The position numbers were made by a program, and so were the translations under genes. DNA of 42,302 nt from a virus, in IMG/VR virus record IMGVR_UViG_3300047470_000061, positions 1 through 42,302 of that record. One strand, 5' to 3'. Below are positions 31,131-37,505 of this stretch, one piece after another. Under the pieces are notes generated by a model. That model was given only the letters and a program-made list of their open reading frames with translations. It did no database searches and was not told where the DNA came from. Every line of letters starts with the position of its first letter. Positions within the stretch are counted from its first letter, which is position 1.

Positions 31131-31459
31131 AGAACCCCACTGTTTACCGCGACATTTGCGGCACCGTCCCCGGCTACCGGGCGCACACCAAACGTGTAGA
31201 GGAAAGGTGCCAGCCCTGCAAAGAAGCTTGGACAATCCGCTGTCGCAAATACACCAAGCCCACACCCACCCTGCCAACAGCCGCCGAGGTCATCGCTGAG
31301 ATCGAGTGGATGCTCAGCCTCAACCAGGGCACCGGCTACATCCTGAAGGCTATCGGCTACGCGGGGCGCGAGGACTCACTCCGTTCACGCCTCCAGAAAT
31401 GGGGGCGCCTCGACGTGTACCACCGCCTCATCGGCGAAGAATATTGGGTGGCGGCGTGA
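31127..31459 (+). CDS. Zinc-finger-like protein (C-H-C-C)
   Basis: A 110-residue protein in an ATGA overlap. Residues 11-31 read CGTVPGYRAHTKRVEERCQP then C, giving C11, H20, C28 and C31 in an arrangement frequent in small actinophage proteins (C-G-T-x-x-G-Y-x-x-H...C-x-x-C). The C-terminal half (residues 52-110) is helical, with GTGYILKAIGYAGREDSLRS resembling an HTH. It probably binds DNA. Confidence 0.7.
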   Translation: MKNPTVYRDICGTVPGYRAHTKRVEERCQPCKEAWTIRCRKYTKPTPTLPTAAEVIAEIEWMLSLNQGTGYILKAIGYAGREDSLRSRLQKWGRLDVYHRLIGEEYWVAA

Positions 31460-31794
31460 GGTGGTTTGGCCGCAATGACGGCTACTACGTGTACTGGCTC
31501 TGCGACGAGTACGGCGTGATCTACGTGGGCTACACGGAGAACCCTGGTCGGCGAATCAACGAGCACCGCATAGACAAGGCGTGGTTCAAGGATGTAACGA
31601 AGATTGACATCAGCCGCTACGCCACGAAGGAAGAAGCCCTGAAGGAAGAGGCGATGTCGATCTTGTTCGGCGAGGATCTGCACAACATCCAGCTTCATAG
31701 CCGCATTGCCAAGGCGGCGTTCGCCGACGCGTCGGATGGTGTGCGATACGACGCACTAGAGCGCTACGAAAACGTCCCAGTTGGGAGATTCTGA
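31456..31794 (+). CDS. GIY-YIG nuclease
   Basis: A 112-residue protein from GTG 31456. The nuclease core is YYVYWLCDEYGVIYVGYTEN at residues 9-28, in which Y-V-Y...Y-V-G is the GIY-YIG pair, followed by P-G-R-R-I-N-E-H-R with the catalytic Arg and a later Glu. It is a single-domain form without a visible DNA-binding module, so it could be a homing nuclease remnant or a repair/recombination enzyme. It sits directly before the replication initiator. Confidence 0.82.
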   Translation: MRWFGRNDGYYVYWLCDEYGVIYVGYTENPGRRINEHRIDKAWFKDVTKIDISRYATKEEALKEEAMSILFGEDLHNIQLHSRIAKAAFADASDGVRYDALERYENVPVGRF

Positions 31795-32744
31795 TGGCGC
31801 GAGAACATGCCAGGATCCAGACTGCGATCTGGCTTGACGATGACTTCCTAGACCTCACCCCGGAGGCTCAGCACCTCTACCTTGTGGTGACTACGCAGAT
31901 GTCACTGAACTTCTGCGGCGTCACGGCATGGCATGCCGGCAGGGTGTCACAGCTCGCCCACGGCTGGACCGTGGCGCGGGTAGAAGCTGCCGCAGCGGAA
32001 CTATCGGCAGGCCTATACCTGGTCATTGACGAGACGACAGGCGAAGTGCTGGTGCGGTCATTCATCCGCAACGATGGGCTGCTGTCATCCCCCAATATCG
32101 CCAAGGCCATGTACCGGAAGTTCTCGGAGATCGGCTCACGGGCGATCCGCGGCGTTGTCGTTCACGAGTTGAACCGCCTGCACGATGAGGAGCCGCTACT
32201 GAAGGGCTGGGAAGCGTGCCGGGAACTGCTCAGCAAGCGGGCGACGGACCCCCGCGAACTGCCATTGTTCAACCCTTCCGCACCCGCTTTTGAAACCCTT
32301 CCCGAAACCCTTCCGCAAACCCTTTCCGAACCGGCGCGGAACCCTTCCGATGCTCCCTACTCCCTTCTCCCTACTCCTAACTCCCTAACTCCTCACTCCC
32401 CGCCAAAAAGCGGTTACCCCGCCGACTTCGAGAAGTTGTGGAATCTCTACCCGGCAAAGCGTGACAAGAAGGCCGCATACAAGGCCTACCAAAAAGCAGC
32501 CAAGGAAGCCGACTACGAAACCCTCGCCGCTGGTGTTGTCCGCTACAGGGACGACCCGAACCGGGAGCCCCAGTTCACCAAGCACTTCGGCACATGGCTG
32601 AATGCGGGCTCCTGGGATGACGAGCCACTGCCAGCCCGTGGTGGCAGGGCAATGGATCACAGTTCCCGCGGACTCGCAAAGGGCATGGCGATGCTCCAGG
32701 CTTACGACGCACAACAGTCATCATTCCCAGAGATTGAAGGATAG
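31794..32744 (+). CDS. Replication initiator-like HTH protein
   Basis: A 316-residue protein. The N-terminal 100 residues look like a winged HTH (TAIWLDDDFLDLTPEAQHLY...W-H-A-G-R-V-S-Q-L-A-H-G-W-T-V). A disordered linker (about 158-205, rich in P, T, L, N, S) follows. The C-terminal domain has FEKLWNLYPAKRDKKAAYKA and H-F-G-T-W-L-N-A-G-S-W-D-D-E, typical of phage initiator and helicase-loading proteins. The linker DNA is made of repeats that probably form the origin, as in the lambda O gene. Confidence 0.8.
   Translation: MAREHARIQTAIWLDDDFLDLTPEAQHLYLVVTTQMSLNFCGVTAWHAGRVSQLAHGWTVARVEAAAAELSAGLYLVIDETTGEVLVRSFIRNDGLLSSPNIAKAMYRKFSEIGSRAIRGVVVHELNRLHDEEPLLKGWEACRELLSKRATDPRELPLFNPSAPAFETLPETLPQTLSEPARNPSDAPYSLLPTPNSLTPHSPPKSGYPADFEKLWNLYPAKRDKKAAYKAYQKAAKEADYETLAAGVVRYRDDPNREPQFTKHFGTWLNAGSWDDEPLPARGGRAMDHSSRGLAKGMAMLQAYDAQQSSFPEIEG
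32271..32391 (+). repeat. Candidate replication origin: iterons plus 14-bp tandem repeats
   Basis: Five copies of AACCCTTYCG-type iterons begin at 32271, 32294, 32306, 32318 and 32340 (spacing 23, 12, 12, 22). The copies at 32271 and 32340 encode N-P-S, while the middle three are read in another frame as T-L-P or T-L-S. Directly after come three tandem copies of CTCCCTACTCC or a close variant at 32353, 32367 and 32381 (14-bp period, not a multiple of three), all pyrimidine. Repeats that ignore reading frame argue for DNA function. Position inside the initiator gene matches lambdoid origins. Confidence 0.68.
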
Positions 32745-32746
32745 CC

Positions 32747-33124
32747 ATGGACCACAAGCAGACAATCGCGATGCTGACCTGGGTGAACCAGGTTGACCCG
32801 CGCGTGATGTTGAACGAGGCGAACGTCGAAGTGTGGGCGTATGCGATGCGGAACACGCCGGCGGATGTTGCCAAGCAGGCCGTGTTGGAGCATTACAAGG
32901 CGAACGAGAGTATCGCCGCCAGTCCGGGTGCGATCAGCAAGCGGTCGGCGAACATTCGGACGAGCCGTGAAGCCGGGGAGCGGGCGATTGCGTTGGAGCC
33001 TGCAAAGCCGGTTGCGCATCCGATGTCGTGGCGGGCGAGGAACCCGGAGGAGTGGGATCGGCTGCAAGAGGTGGGGCGGCAGGAGCGGCAAAGGGACCTG
33101 GCAAGCCGTGGGCGTGCCCTGTGA
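32747..33124 (+). CDS. Helicase-loader-like or replication accessory protein
   Basis: A 125-residue protein right after the initiator. MLTWVNQVDPRVMLNEANVE, then V-W-A-Y-A-M...A-D-V-A-K-Q-A-V-L-E-H-Y...S-P-G-A-I-S-K resembles the N-terminal domain of phage helicase loaders (G39P-like: W, A-L-x-x-H-Y, P-x-x-I). The C-terminus is basic. The loader role is inferred from context and weak pattern similarity; it could be an uncharacterised replication protein. Confidence 0.6.
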   Translation: MDHKQTIAMLTWVNQVDPRVMLNEANVEVWAYAMRNTPADVAKQAVLEHYKANESIAASPGAISKRSANIRTSREAGERAIALEPAKPVAHPMSWRARNPEEWDRLQEVGRQERQRDLASRGRAL

Positions 33125-33534
33125 GTCACTGTAAGTCACTGTGTGGGAGTGAGTGCCGGGCAGTAGATTCTGAGCCGCCCACGAGCCTCCTGTCGCTTTT
33201 CGTCCCAAAGCCCACCGGCTGGCTCAACAGCAACATGAGGATCCACCGCATGGTCAAAGCCGATCGCGTGAAGGCGTGGCGTGCCGCAGCAGCCGAAGCG
33301 GTCCCGCCAGGATGGTCCTTCGATCACCCCGTAAGGATTGTGGCGCACGTCTGGAAGGATCGCGCCGGCAGGTACGACCCGAACAACCTGAACACCACCA
33401 CGAAAGCGTGTGTTGACGGGTTCGTTGACGCCGGCCTACTTGTCGATGACGACTGGAAGCACGTCCACGGACCCGATCATCGTCACGGCGGAAAAGGTGA
33501 ACCCGGCATTATTTTTAGTTTTGAATCACTGTGA
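33121..33534 (+). CDS. rusA: RusA-like Holliday junction resolvase
   Basis: From GTG 33121 (overlapping the previous stop) it is 137 residues. RusA hallmarks are LFVPKPTGWLNSNMRIHRMV at the N-terminal strand, the acidic pair around D86 in R-Y-D-P-N-N-L and D109-D111 in L-L-V-D-D-D-W. It cuts recombination junctions before packaging. The true start is uncertain: GTG 33121 would make operator site 5 coding; ATG 33235 (99 residues) would remove a conserved strand; CTG 33190 would give 114 residues, close to E. coli RusA (120). Confidence 0.85.
   Translation: MSHCKSLCGSECRAVDSEPPTSLLSLFVPKPTGWLNSNMRIHRMVKADRVKAWRAAAAEAVPPGWSFDHPVRIVAHVWKDRAGRYDPNNLNTTTKACVDGFVDAGLLVDDDWKHVHGPDHRHGGKGEPGIIFSFESL
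33126..33169 (+). promoter_or_regulatory. Repeated operator site 5
   Basis: TCACTG (33126-33131)-taag-TCACTG (33136-33141), then 19 bases and CAGTAG (33161-33166). The last spacer is 11 bases longer than in the other sites, about one helical turn, so phase is kept. A -10-like TAGATT overlaps CAGTAG. The site lies inside the first codons of the long RusA reading frame. Confidence 0.6.
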
Positions 33535-33558
33535 TTCACTGGAAAATGCGTGTAGACT
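33526..33558 (+). promoter_or_regulatory. Repeated operator site 6
   Basis: TCACTG (33526-33531)-tgat-TCACTG (33536-33541)-gaaaatgc-GTGTAG (33550-33555). The rusA stop codon lies in the 4-base spacer. A -10-like TAGACT (33553-33558) overlaps the third element, as at site 7. It precedes the HNH-AP2 gene. Confidence 0.6.
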
Positions 33559-33598
33559 TAAGTAAGTTACTACGGTTTCGACTGACGGGGATAATCGC

Positions 33599-34078
33599 AT
33601 GGCAGTAATAGAACTGATCGAAAGCCAACTAGCGAACTTTTGGGCGAAGGTTGATAAGACGGAGACGTGCTGGAACTGGACCGCCGGAACAAGCCGCGGG
33701 TACGGCGTATTCCATGTAGGGCGGAAGGCTCGGGCCGCGCATCGCGTTTCGTATGAACTGCACGTCGGCGCCATCCCGGAAGGTCGCCAACTAGACCACA
33801 CCTGCCACAACCGAGCTTGCGTAAACCCGGGCCACTTGCGCCCCGTGACGGCCAAGCAGAACTGCGAAAACGCTGGCGGCGCCCAAAAGAATAGCAAAAG
33901 CGGCGTCCGGGGCGTCACCTGGGATAACGGCAGACTTCTCTGGCGAGCCTCCATCTGCCACAACTGGAAGCGAATGTACCTCGGCTGCTACAAGACCATC
34001 GAGGAAGCCGAAAGGGTAGTAGTCGCTAAGCGTCTCGAACTTTTCACGCACAGCGACATGGACAAGAGGGCGGCATGA
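33599..34078 (+). CDS. HNH homing endonuclease with AP2 domain
   Basis: A 159-residue protein. Residues 20-95 form an HNH_3-type nuclease (C-W-N-W-T-A-G-T-S-R-G-Y-G, H-R-V-S-Y-E-L, L-D-H-T-C-H-N-R-A-C-V-N-P-G-H-L). Residues about 103-150 match an AP2/ERF DNA-binding domain (S-G-V-R-G-V-T-W, W-R-A-S-I, L-G-C-Y-K-T-I-E-E-A). HNH-AP2 pairs are free-standing homing endonucleases of phages. It has its own operator site and ribosome binding site (ACGGGGAT), consistent with an inserted unit. Confidence 0.88.
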   Translation: MAVIELIESQLANFWAKVDKTETCWNWTAGTSRGYGVFHVGRKARAAHRVSYELHVGAIPEGRQLDHTCHNRACVNPGHLRPVTAKQNCENAGGAQKNSKSGVRGVTWDNGRLLWRASICHNWKRMYLGCYKTIEEAERVVVAKRLELFTHSDMDKRAA

Positions 34079-34242
34079 TGAATCAGACTGAAGCAATCCG
34101 GGAGGTCATCGCCATGCACGCCGAAGACTTTTTCCGTGGGCACCTCAGTAATGGCTGCGTAATCTGCGGCCCGGACCGGGATAGCACTTACCCGTGCCGC
34201 ACGGTACGCACGCTAGAGCGAGTTGTTGGGGACATCGAATGA
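34075..34242 (+). CDS. Small Cys protein between HNH and methylase
   Basis: A 55-residue ORF with two adjacent start codons (ATGATG at 34075); the first overlaps the HNH stop. It has G-C-V-I-C-G-P-D and a third cysteine further on (Y-P-C-R-T-V-R-T-L), a pattern that also occurs in small actinophage proteins with C-x-x-C...Y-P-C. Probably a small zinc-binding protein; function unknown. Confidence 0.62.
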   Translation: MMNQTEAIREVIAMHAEDFFRGHLSNGCVICGPDRDSTYPCRTVRTLERVVGDIE

Positions 34243-34925
34243 GCCTCTACTATTCGGATGACTTCGTAACCCTCTACCACGGAGACTGCTTGACCGATCA
34301 TCGCGAATGGCTAGATGCTGATGTGCTGGTGACAGACCCTCCGTACGGCATGAGCATCGATCAGCGCGCCATGCGCCATAGCAACGGCAAGATGGACAAC
34401 TCGCTAAGGGTGTCGAACGCGGTGGCGGGCGATCAGGACGCGACAGCCCGAGACGACGCGCTCAAAGCATGGGGTAAGCGCCCGGCCATCATGTTCGGGA
34501 CATGGCGCGTGTCGCGCCCCAAGGGGACTAAGCAGCGACTGATCTGGCACAAGGCGAACACGCACCCGAACCTCACTCGCGCACCCTGGTACGCGACGGA
34601 GGAAGAAATCTACATCATCGGGGCGGGATTCGGGGGCGAGCCTGAGAGGAACGTCTACATCACGCACGAGCTTAGGAGTGGCAAGGACGGGCTAGCCGCA
34701 ATGACGGGACACCCAACACCTAAGCCCATCGGCCTCATGGAGGGCTTGATTAGGAAATGCCCAGACGGCGTAATTGCGGATCCATTTGCCGGATCGGGCG
34801 CAACGCTGATGGCCGCCAAGAACCTGCGCCGCCAAGTCGTCGGGGTCGAACTTGAGGAACGCTACTGCGAGATCATCGCCAAGCGTTGCGCGCAAGAAGT
34901 TTTTGATTTCGGACTTTCAGCATAA
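34239..34925 (+). CDS. DNA methyltransferase, beta class
   Basis: A 228-residue enzyme starting on the previous stop (ATGA). Motif IV TDPPYG is at about residue 31, and motif I (I-A-D-P-F-A-G-S-G-A-T-L) is at about 183, with H-P-T-P-K-P just before it. This order marks an N6-adenine or N4-cytosine methylase of the beta group. It is shorter than the lysogeny-block methylase and lacks its HTH segment. Function: probable protection against restriction. Confidence 0.9.
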   Translation: MSLYYSDDFVTLYHGDCLTDHREWLDADVLVTDPPYGMSIDQRAMRHSNGKMDNSLRVSNAVAGDQDATARDDALKAWGKRPAIMFGTWRVSRPKGTKQRLIWHKANTHPNLTRAPWYATEEEIYIIGAGFGGEPERNVYITHELRSGKDGLAAMTGHPTPKPIGLMEGLIRKCPDGVIADPFAGSGATLMAAKNLRRQVVGVELEERYCEIIAKRCAQEVFDFGLSA

Positions 34926-34933
34926 CTACTAAA

Positions 34934-34966
34934 TCACTGTGTTTCACTGCCTCGATGCAGTAGACT
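34934..34966 (+). promoter_or_regulatory. Repeated operator site 7
   Basis: TCACTG (34934-34939)-tgtt-TCACTG (34944-34949)-cctcgatg-CAGTAG (34958-34963), with a -10-like TAGACT at 34961-34966. It lies between the methylase and the next operon of small genes. Confidence 0.65.
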
Positions 34967-34976
34967 AAGCACCAGC

Positions 34977-34995
34977 CCCACCCTTGCGCGGTGGG
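34977..34995 (+). terminator. Leader hairpin after operator site 7
   Basis: CCCACC (34977-34982) pairs with GGTGGG (34990-34995) over a 7-base loop, between the operator and the gene at 35017. No T-run. Similar hairpins follow sites 4 and 8, so it may be a leader element. Confidence 0.4.
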
Positions 34996-35016
34996 CACGA
35001 AATGGAGATGAGCACC

Positions 35017-35322
35017 ATGAAGCGAGACACCAGAACGGCGTACCGGGCTAGAGCAGCCGCCACGGAACGCAGCATAGACGCGGCCCTTGCTGAAGCTAAA
35101 GCGGAATGGGAGGCCACGACCGCAGCGAACCAGGCCGAGTACCGGGTAAAGTTCGCGCCCGTCCCGTACACCACGGAAGAACTCGGGGCGGCCAGAGTCG
35201 TCCGCACCGACGTCGGGTGGCACAAAGTAGTCCGCGTCAACGCCAAATCAGTCACAGTCGAAAGCGGCTACGCATGGAATGACCGCTACACCCTCGACAA
35301 AGTTCTGGAGGTCAGAGCATGA
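35017..35322 (+). CDS. Hypothetical protein with N-terminal coiled coil
   Basis: A 101-residue protein; ATG 35017 is chosen because GGAG lies nine bases upstream (ATGs at 35002 and 35008 are too close to it). Residues 5-45 are helical (YRARAAATERSIDAALAEAK). The C-terminal half is a small beta domain (A-R-V-V-R-T-D-V-G-W-H-K-V-V-R-V-N-A-K-S-V-T-V). The pattern W-H-K-V-V-R-V-N-x-K-S-V-x-V is common in actinophage hypothetical proteins. Confidence 0.7.
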   Translation: MKRDTRTAYRARAAATERSIDAALAEAKAEWEATTAANQAEYRVKFAPVPYTTEELGAARVVRTDVGWHKVVRVNAKSVTVESGYAWNDRYTLDKVLEVRA

Positions 35323-35453
35323 GGCTTCATACGCTCCAGAACTGCATCAGCCTGGCCGAGGGGATCCCGAGGGATGGCGGAAACTTCCGCGTCCTCGATG
35401 AGCTGCTGATTGAGCTGCGCCACCTCGCCAAGGTTGAGGAGGCCGCAAAATGA
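35319..35453 (+). CDS. Small hypothetical protein
   Basis: A 44-residue ORF, ATGA overlap. MRLHTLQNCISLAEGIPRDG is followed by a helix (LDELLIELRHLAKVEEAA). Function unknown. Confidence 0.6.
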   Translation: MRLHTLQNCISLAEGIPRDGGNFRVLDELLIELRHLAKVEEAAK

Positions 35454-35545
35454 GCACCATCCGCACCTGGGTCGAGCGCCACATCATCGCCGACGACCCT
35501 GACCCGCAGTATTCACGCCTCGACCGGATGGACGGACTCAAATGA
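35450..35545 (+). CDS. 31-residue hypothetical peptide
   Basis: MSTIRTWVERHIIADDPDPQ then YSRLDRMDGLK, in ATGA overlap with both neighbours and with AGGAGG upstream. The W-V-E-R-H-I-I-A-D-D-P motif resembles short peptides found in many actinophages. Confidence 0.55.
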   Translation: MSTIRTWVERHIIADDPDPQYSRLDRMDGLK

Positions 35546-35814
35546 GCGACTACAACGAGCACCTGATCAGCATGGCCGGCGGGGACGGGGACGTGGTTGC
35601 GGAGATTGCGGCGCGGATTCCCCAGATTCATGAATCCGAGATGAGCCGCGCAGAAAAGGACCGCGCCGCCCTCCTCGCCATGGTGCGGGAACAGCGGGCC
35701 GTGATTGAACGGGTGGAGGTGCTCGTGGAAATCCTCGGGGCAAGGAAAGGGCACCTGTTGGGGTGGGTTGCGAGTAACCTCCGAGCCGCCCTCGCCACCC
35801 CGGACGCATCATGA
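35542..35814 (+). CDS. Hypothetical coiled-coil protein
   Basis: A 90-residue ORF overlapping by ATGA. The central part (S-E-M-S-R-A-E-K-D-R-A-A-L-L-A-M-V-R-E-Q) is a helix continuing into a hydrophobic segment. Not recognised. Confidence 0.65.
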   Translation: MSDYNEHLISMAGGDGDVVAEIAARIPQIHESEMSRAEKDRAALLAMVREQRAVIERVEVLVEILGARKGHLLGWVASNLRAALATPDAS

Positions 35815-35954
35815 GCGAGGACGTGCGCGCGTACCAGGCCAGCATCCAGCGGGACGGCGCGGCACTGTCAGCGGCGATCATGACCCGCCGGCTACGCAAA
35901 TGCATCGCGGAAGGGTGCCACATTGACGGGGCATGCGGGAGGTGCGGGCTGTGA
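35811..35954 (+). CDS. Small Cys-rich protein
   Basis: A 47-residue ORF, ATGA overlap. The C-terminus has C-I-A-E-G-C-H-I-D-G-A-C-G-R-C-G-L: four cysteines and a histidine that could bind zinc. Function unknown. Confidence 0.6.
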   Translation: MSEDVRAYQASIQRDGAALSAAIMTRRLRKCIAEGCHIDGACGRCGL

Positions 35955-36154
35955 GTGGGGGAATCGGCGACAAGGTTGGCTACAGGCTGCTTCAAGACAT
36001 GGGGGGCCGCTGGGTGGACGTGGACGATTACCAATTCGACACCATAAGCGAGGCGGTTGCGATGCTCACTGACTACCAAGAGGAAGAACCCGGCTCGACG
36101 TTCGCTGTCGCCCGGCTCGAACTCGCCATGATTAGCCGACCGGAGAAGCCATGA
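35951..36154 (+). CDS. Small hypothetical protein
   Basis: A 67-residue ORF, GTG start in a GTGA overlap. It reads as a small alpha/beta protein (YRLLQDMGGRWVDVDDYQFD, then T-I-S-E-A-V-A-M-L-T-D-Y). Function unknown. Confidence 0.64.
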   Translation: MSGGIGDKVGYRLLQDMGGRWVDVDDYQFDTISEAVAMLTDYQEEEPGSTFAVARLELAMISRPEKP

Positions 36155-36306
36155 CCGACCGCACGAACAATTACGACTTACTCCTGGCCCGTGAGTCAGA
36201 ATCCCGCGAACGGATCCAGAAAGCGTTGTTCGAACTGGACATGCAGAAGTCGCGCGATGCCTACAGTCCATCAATCATCCGGCACATCCTCGAAGGGAAG
36301 CCATGA
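36151..36306 (+). CDS. Small hypothetical protein
   Basis: A 51-residue ORF overlapping both neighbours by ATGA. It is charged and helical (LLLARESESRERIQKALFEL). Not recognised. Confidence 0.6.
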   Translation: MTDRTNNYDLLLARESESRERIQKALFELDMQKSRDAYSPSIIRHILEGKP

Positions 36307-37118
36307 ATTGCAAGTGTGGCGCCGAGACGTCCGATGGAATATTCCTCTGCCACGCCTGCTGTGCCCGCCTGGAGCAACTGCTGTGCGAGCTGGACAGCGT
36401 CGTCGGTGACCTTGTAGCCGCGATTCCGCGGGCGTCACTGACGGCCTCGTATGGCGAAAGGGTCAGCGCCTCGGGTAGCCTGCACGCGCCGTTGCCGATC
36501 AACGACACCGCGTTGGATGCGCACATGGCGTTGGACAAGTACCTGCGGGAGATATGCACAAGACTCACAAGATTCACAGGTATTCACACGACCCGGCGCG
36601 ACTCGTCCGGGCTCGCGTCGTACCTGCAGACCCACATCGGGACACTCCGCACGCAGGATTGGGCCGGGGATGTTGAGGGCGAGTTGGGCAAGCTGCTGCG
36701 GGAGTGTGAGGACGTGACCCGCGTGCACGAGCAGAAAGTGTTCGCCGGGACATGCGCTGAGGACGGGTCCGACCTGTACGCGGTCAAAGGTGCGGATACG
36801 GCCCGGTGCAAGACGTGCGGGCTTAGTTACGAGGTGGCCAGGTGGACGGCTTATGCGCAAACCGCCAAGGACTACTACATCGGGACCGCAGCCGACCTGT
36901 CACGGAAACTCTCGGCACCGCAGTACGGGTACCTCATCACCGCCGACCAGATACGGAAGTGGGCGACCAAGCGTGGCGACAAGGATCCGAAGCTTGTCAG
37001 GGCCAACCCGGAGACGGACGAGACAGGTAAGCCGATACCTCCCGCATACCGGCTCGGGGATGTGCTGGACATCAAGAGGGCCAAGGATGAGAAGTGGCCT
37101 ATCAACGGAGCCGCTTAA
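36303..37118 (+). CDS. Zinc-ribbon and HTH-like DNA-binding protein
   Basis: A 271-residue protein starting MNCKCGAETSDGIFLCHACC, a first Cys cluster. A second cluster occurs near residues 150-176 (T-C-A-E-D...A-R-C-K-T-C-G-L). The C-terminal 75 residues resemble a MerR-like HTH (YLITADQIRKWATKRGDKDP, P-P-A-Y-R-L-G-D-V-L). Proteins of this layout recur in actinophages without known function. It ends the fourth early operon; operator site 8 follows. Confidence 0.72.
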   Translation: MNCKCGAETSDGIFLCHACCARLEQLLCELDSVVGDLVAAIPRASLTASYGERVSASGSLHAPLPINDTALDAHMALDKYLREICTRLTRFTGIHTTRRDSSGLASYLQTHIGTLRTQDWAGDVEGELGKLLRECEDVTRVHEQKVFAGTCAEDGSDLYAVKGADTARCKTCGLSYEVARWTAYAQTAKDYYIGTAADLSRKLSAPQYGYLITADQIRKWATKRGDKDPKLVRANPETDETGKPIPPAYRLGDVLDIKRAKDEKWPINGAA

Positions 37119-37126
37119 CATCCAAG

Positions 37127-37172
37127 TCACTGTAAGTCACTGTTGACAGACAGTGATTCTGTCCTGTATCGT
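37127..37172 (+). promoter_or_regulatory. Repeated operator site 8 overlapping a consensus promoter
   Basis: TCACTG (37127-37132)-taag-TCACTG (37137-37142)-ttgacaga-CAGTGA (37151-37156). A consensus -35 TTGACA (37143-37148) lies exactly between the second and third elements. With an 18-base spacer, TATCGT (37167-37172) is the likely -10; TGTATC at 16 bases is an alternative. A protein bound at this site would directly cover the -35. Confidence 0.75.
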
Positions 37173-37189
37173 TTTTATTAGGACGAATA

Positions 37190-37222
37190 GGCATCCGGCA
37201 CACGCCGGGTGCCTTTCCTTTT
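37190..37222 (+). terminator. Intrinsic terminator or attenuator just after the site 8 promoter
   Basis: GGCATCCGGC (37190-37199) and GCCGGGTGCC (37204-37213) pair fully with one G-T pair around ACAC, followed by TTTCCTTTT. Because the promoter starts about 10 bases upstream of the stem, most transcripts could stop at about 40 bases unless antiterminated. Confidence 0.78.
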
Positions 37223-37245
37223 GCCCAATGAGCCGGGGGTACGCG

Positions 37246-37494
37246 ATGAGCGTTCAGGTTGCATCCGATAAGCCACTGTTGACTCACGCCGACCGCTGCG
37301 ACCGTTGCGGCAGTCGCGCGTTCGTGCTCACGATAATCACCTGGTCGCCCACGTTCCGGGGTAATGGTGAGTTGAAGTGGTGCCGGCATCACTGGAACAA
37401 GCACCGCGAAGCACTCACGCCCATGATCGCCGTCTTGATTGACGAGACGCATCAACTCAATAAGCACATCGAAGACGACAAGCACATCAACTGA
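37246..37494 (+). CDS. DUF7455-like small zinc protein
   Basis: An 82-residue protein with GGGGG seven bases before ATG 37246 (ATG 37228 in frame is less well placed). It has L-L-T-H-A-D-R-C-D-R-C-G-S-R-A-F-V and L-K-W-C-R-H-H, the C-x-x-C...C-x-H-H pattern typical of DUF7455 proteins of actinobacteria and their phages. The function is unknown. It is the first gene after the attenuated promoter. Confidence 0.78.
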   Translation: MSVQVASDKPLLTHADRCDRCGSRAFVLTIITWSPTFRGNGELKWCRHHWNKHREALTPMIAVLIDETHQLNKHIEDDKHIN

Positions 37495-37505
37495 ACGGAG
37501 GGGCC

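Noticed and set aside
32271-32350. The initiator linker repeats as a simple peptide repeat
   Set aside because: The same DNA repeat is read in two frames and the following 14-bp repeat is not a multiple of three, so peptide selection does not explain it.
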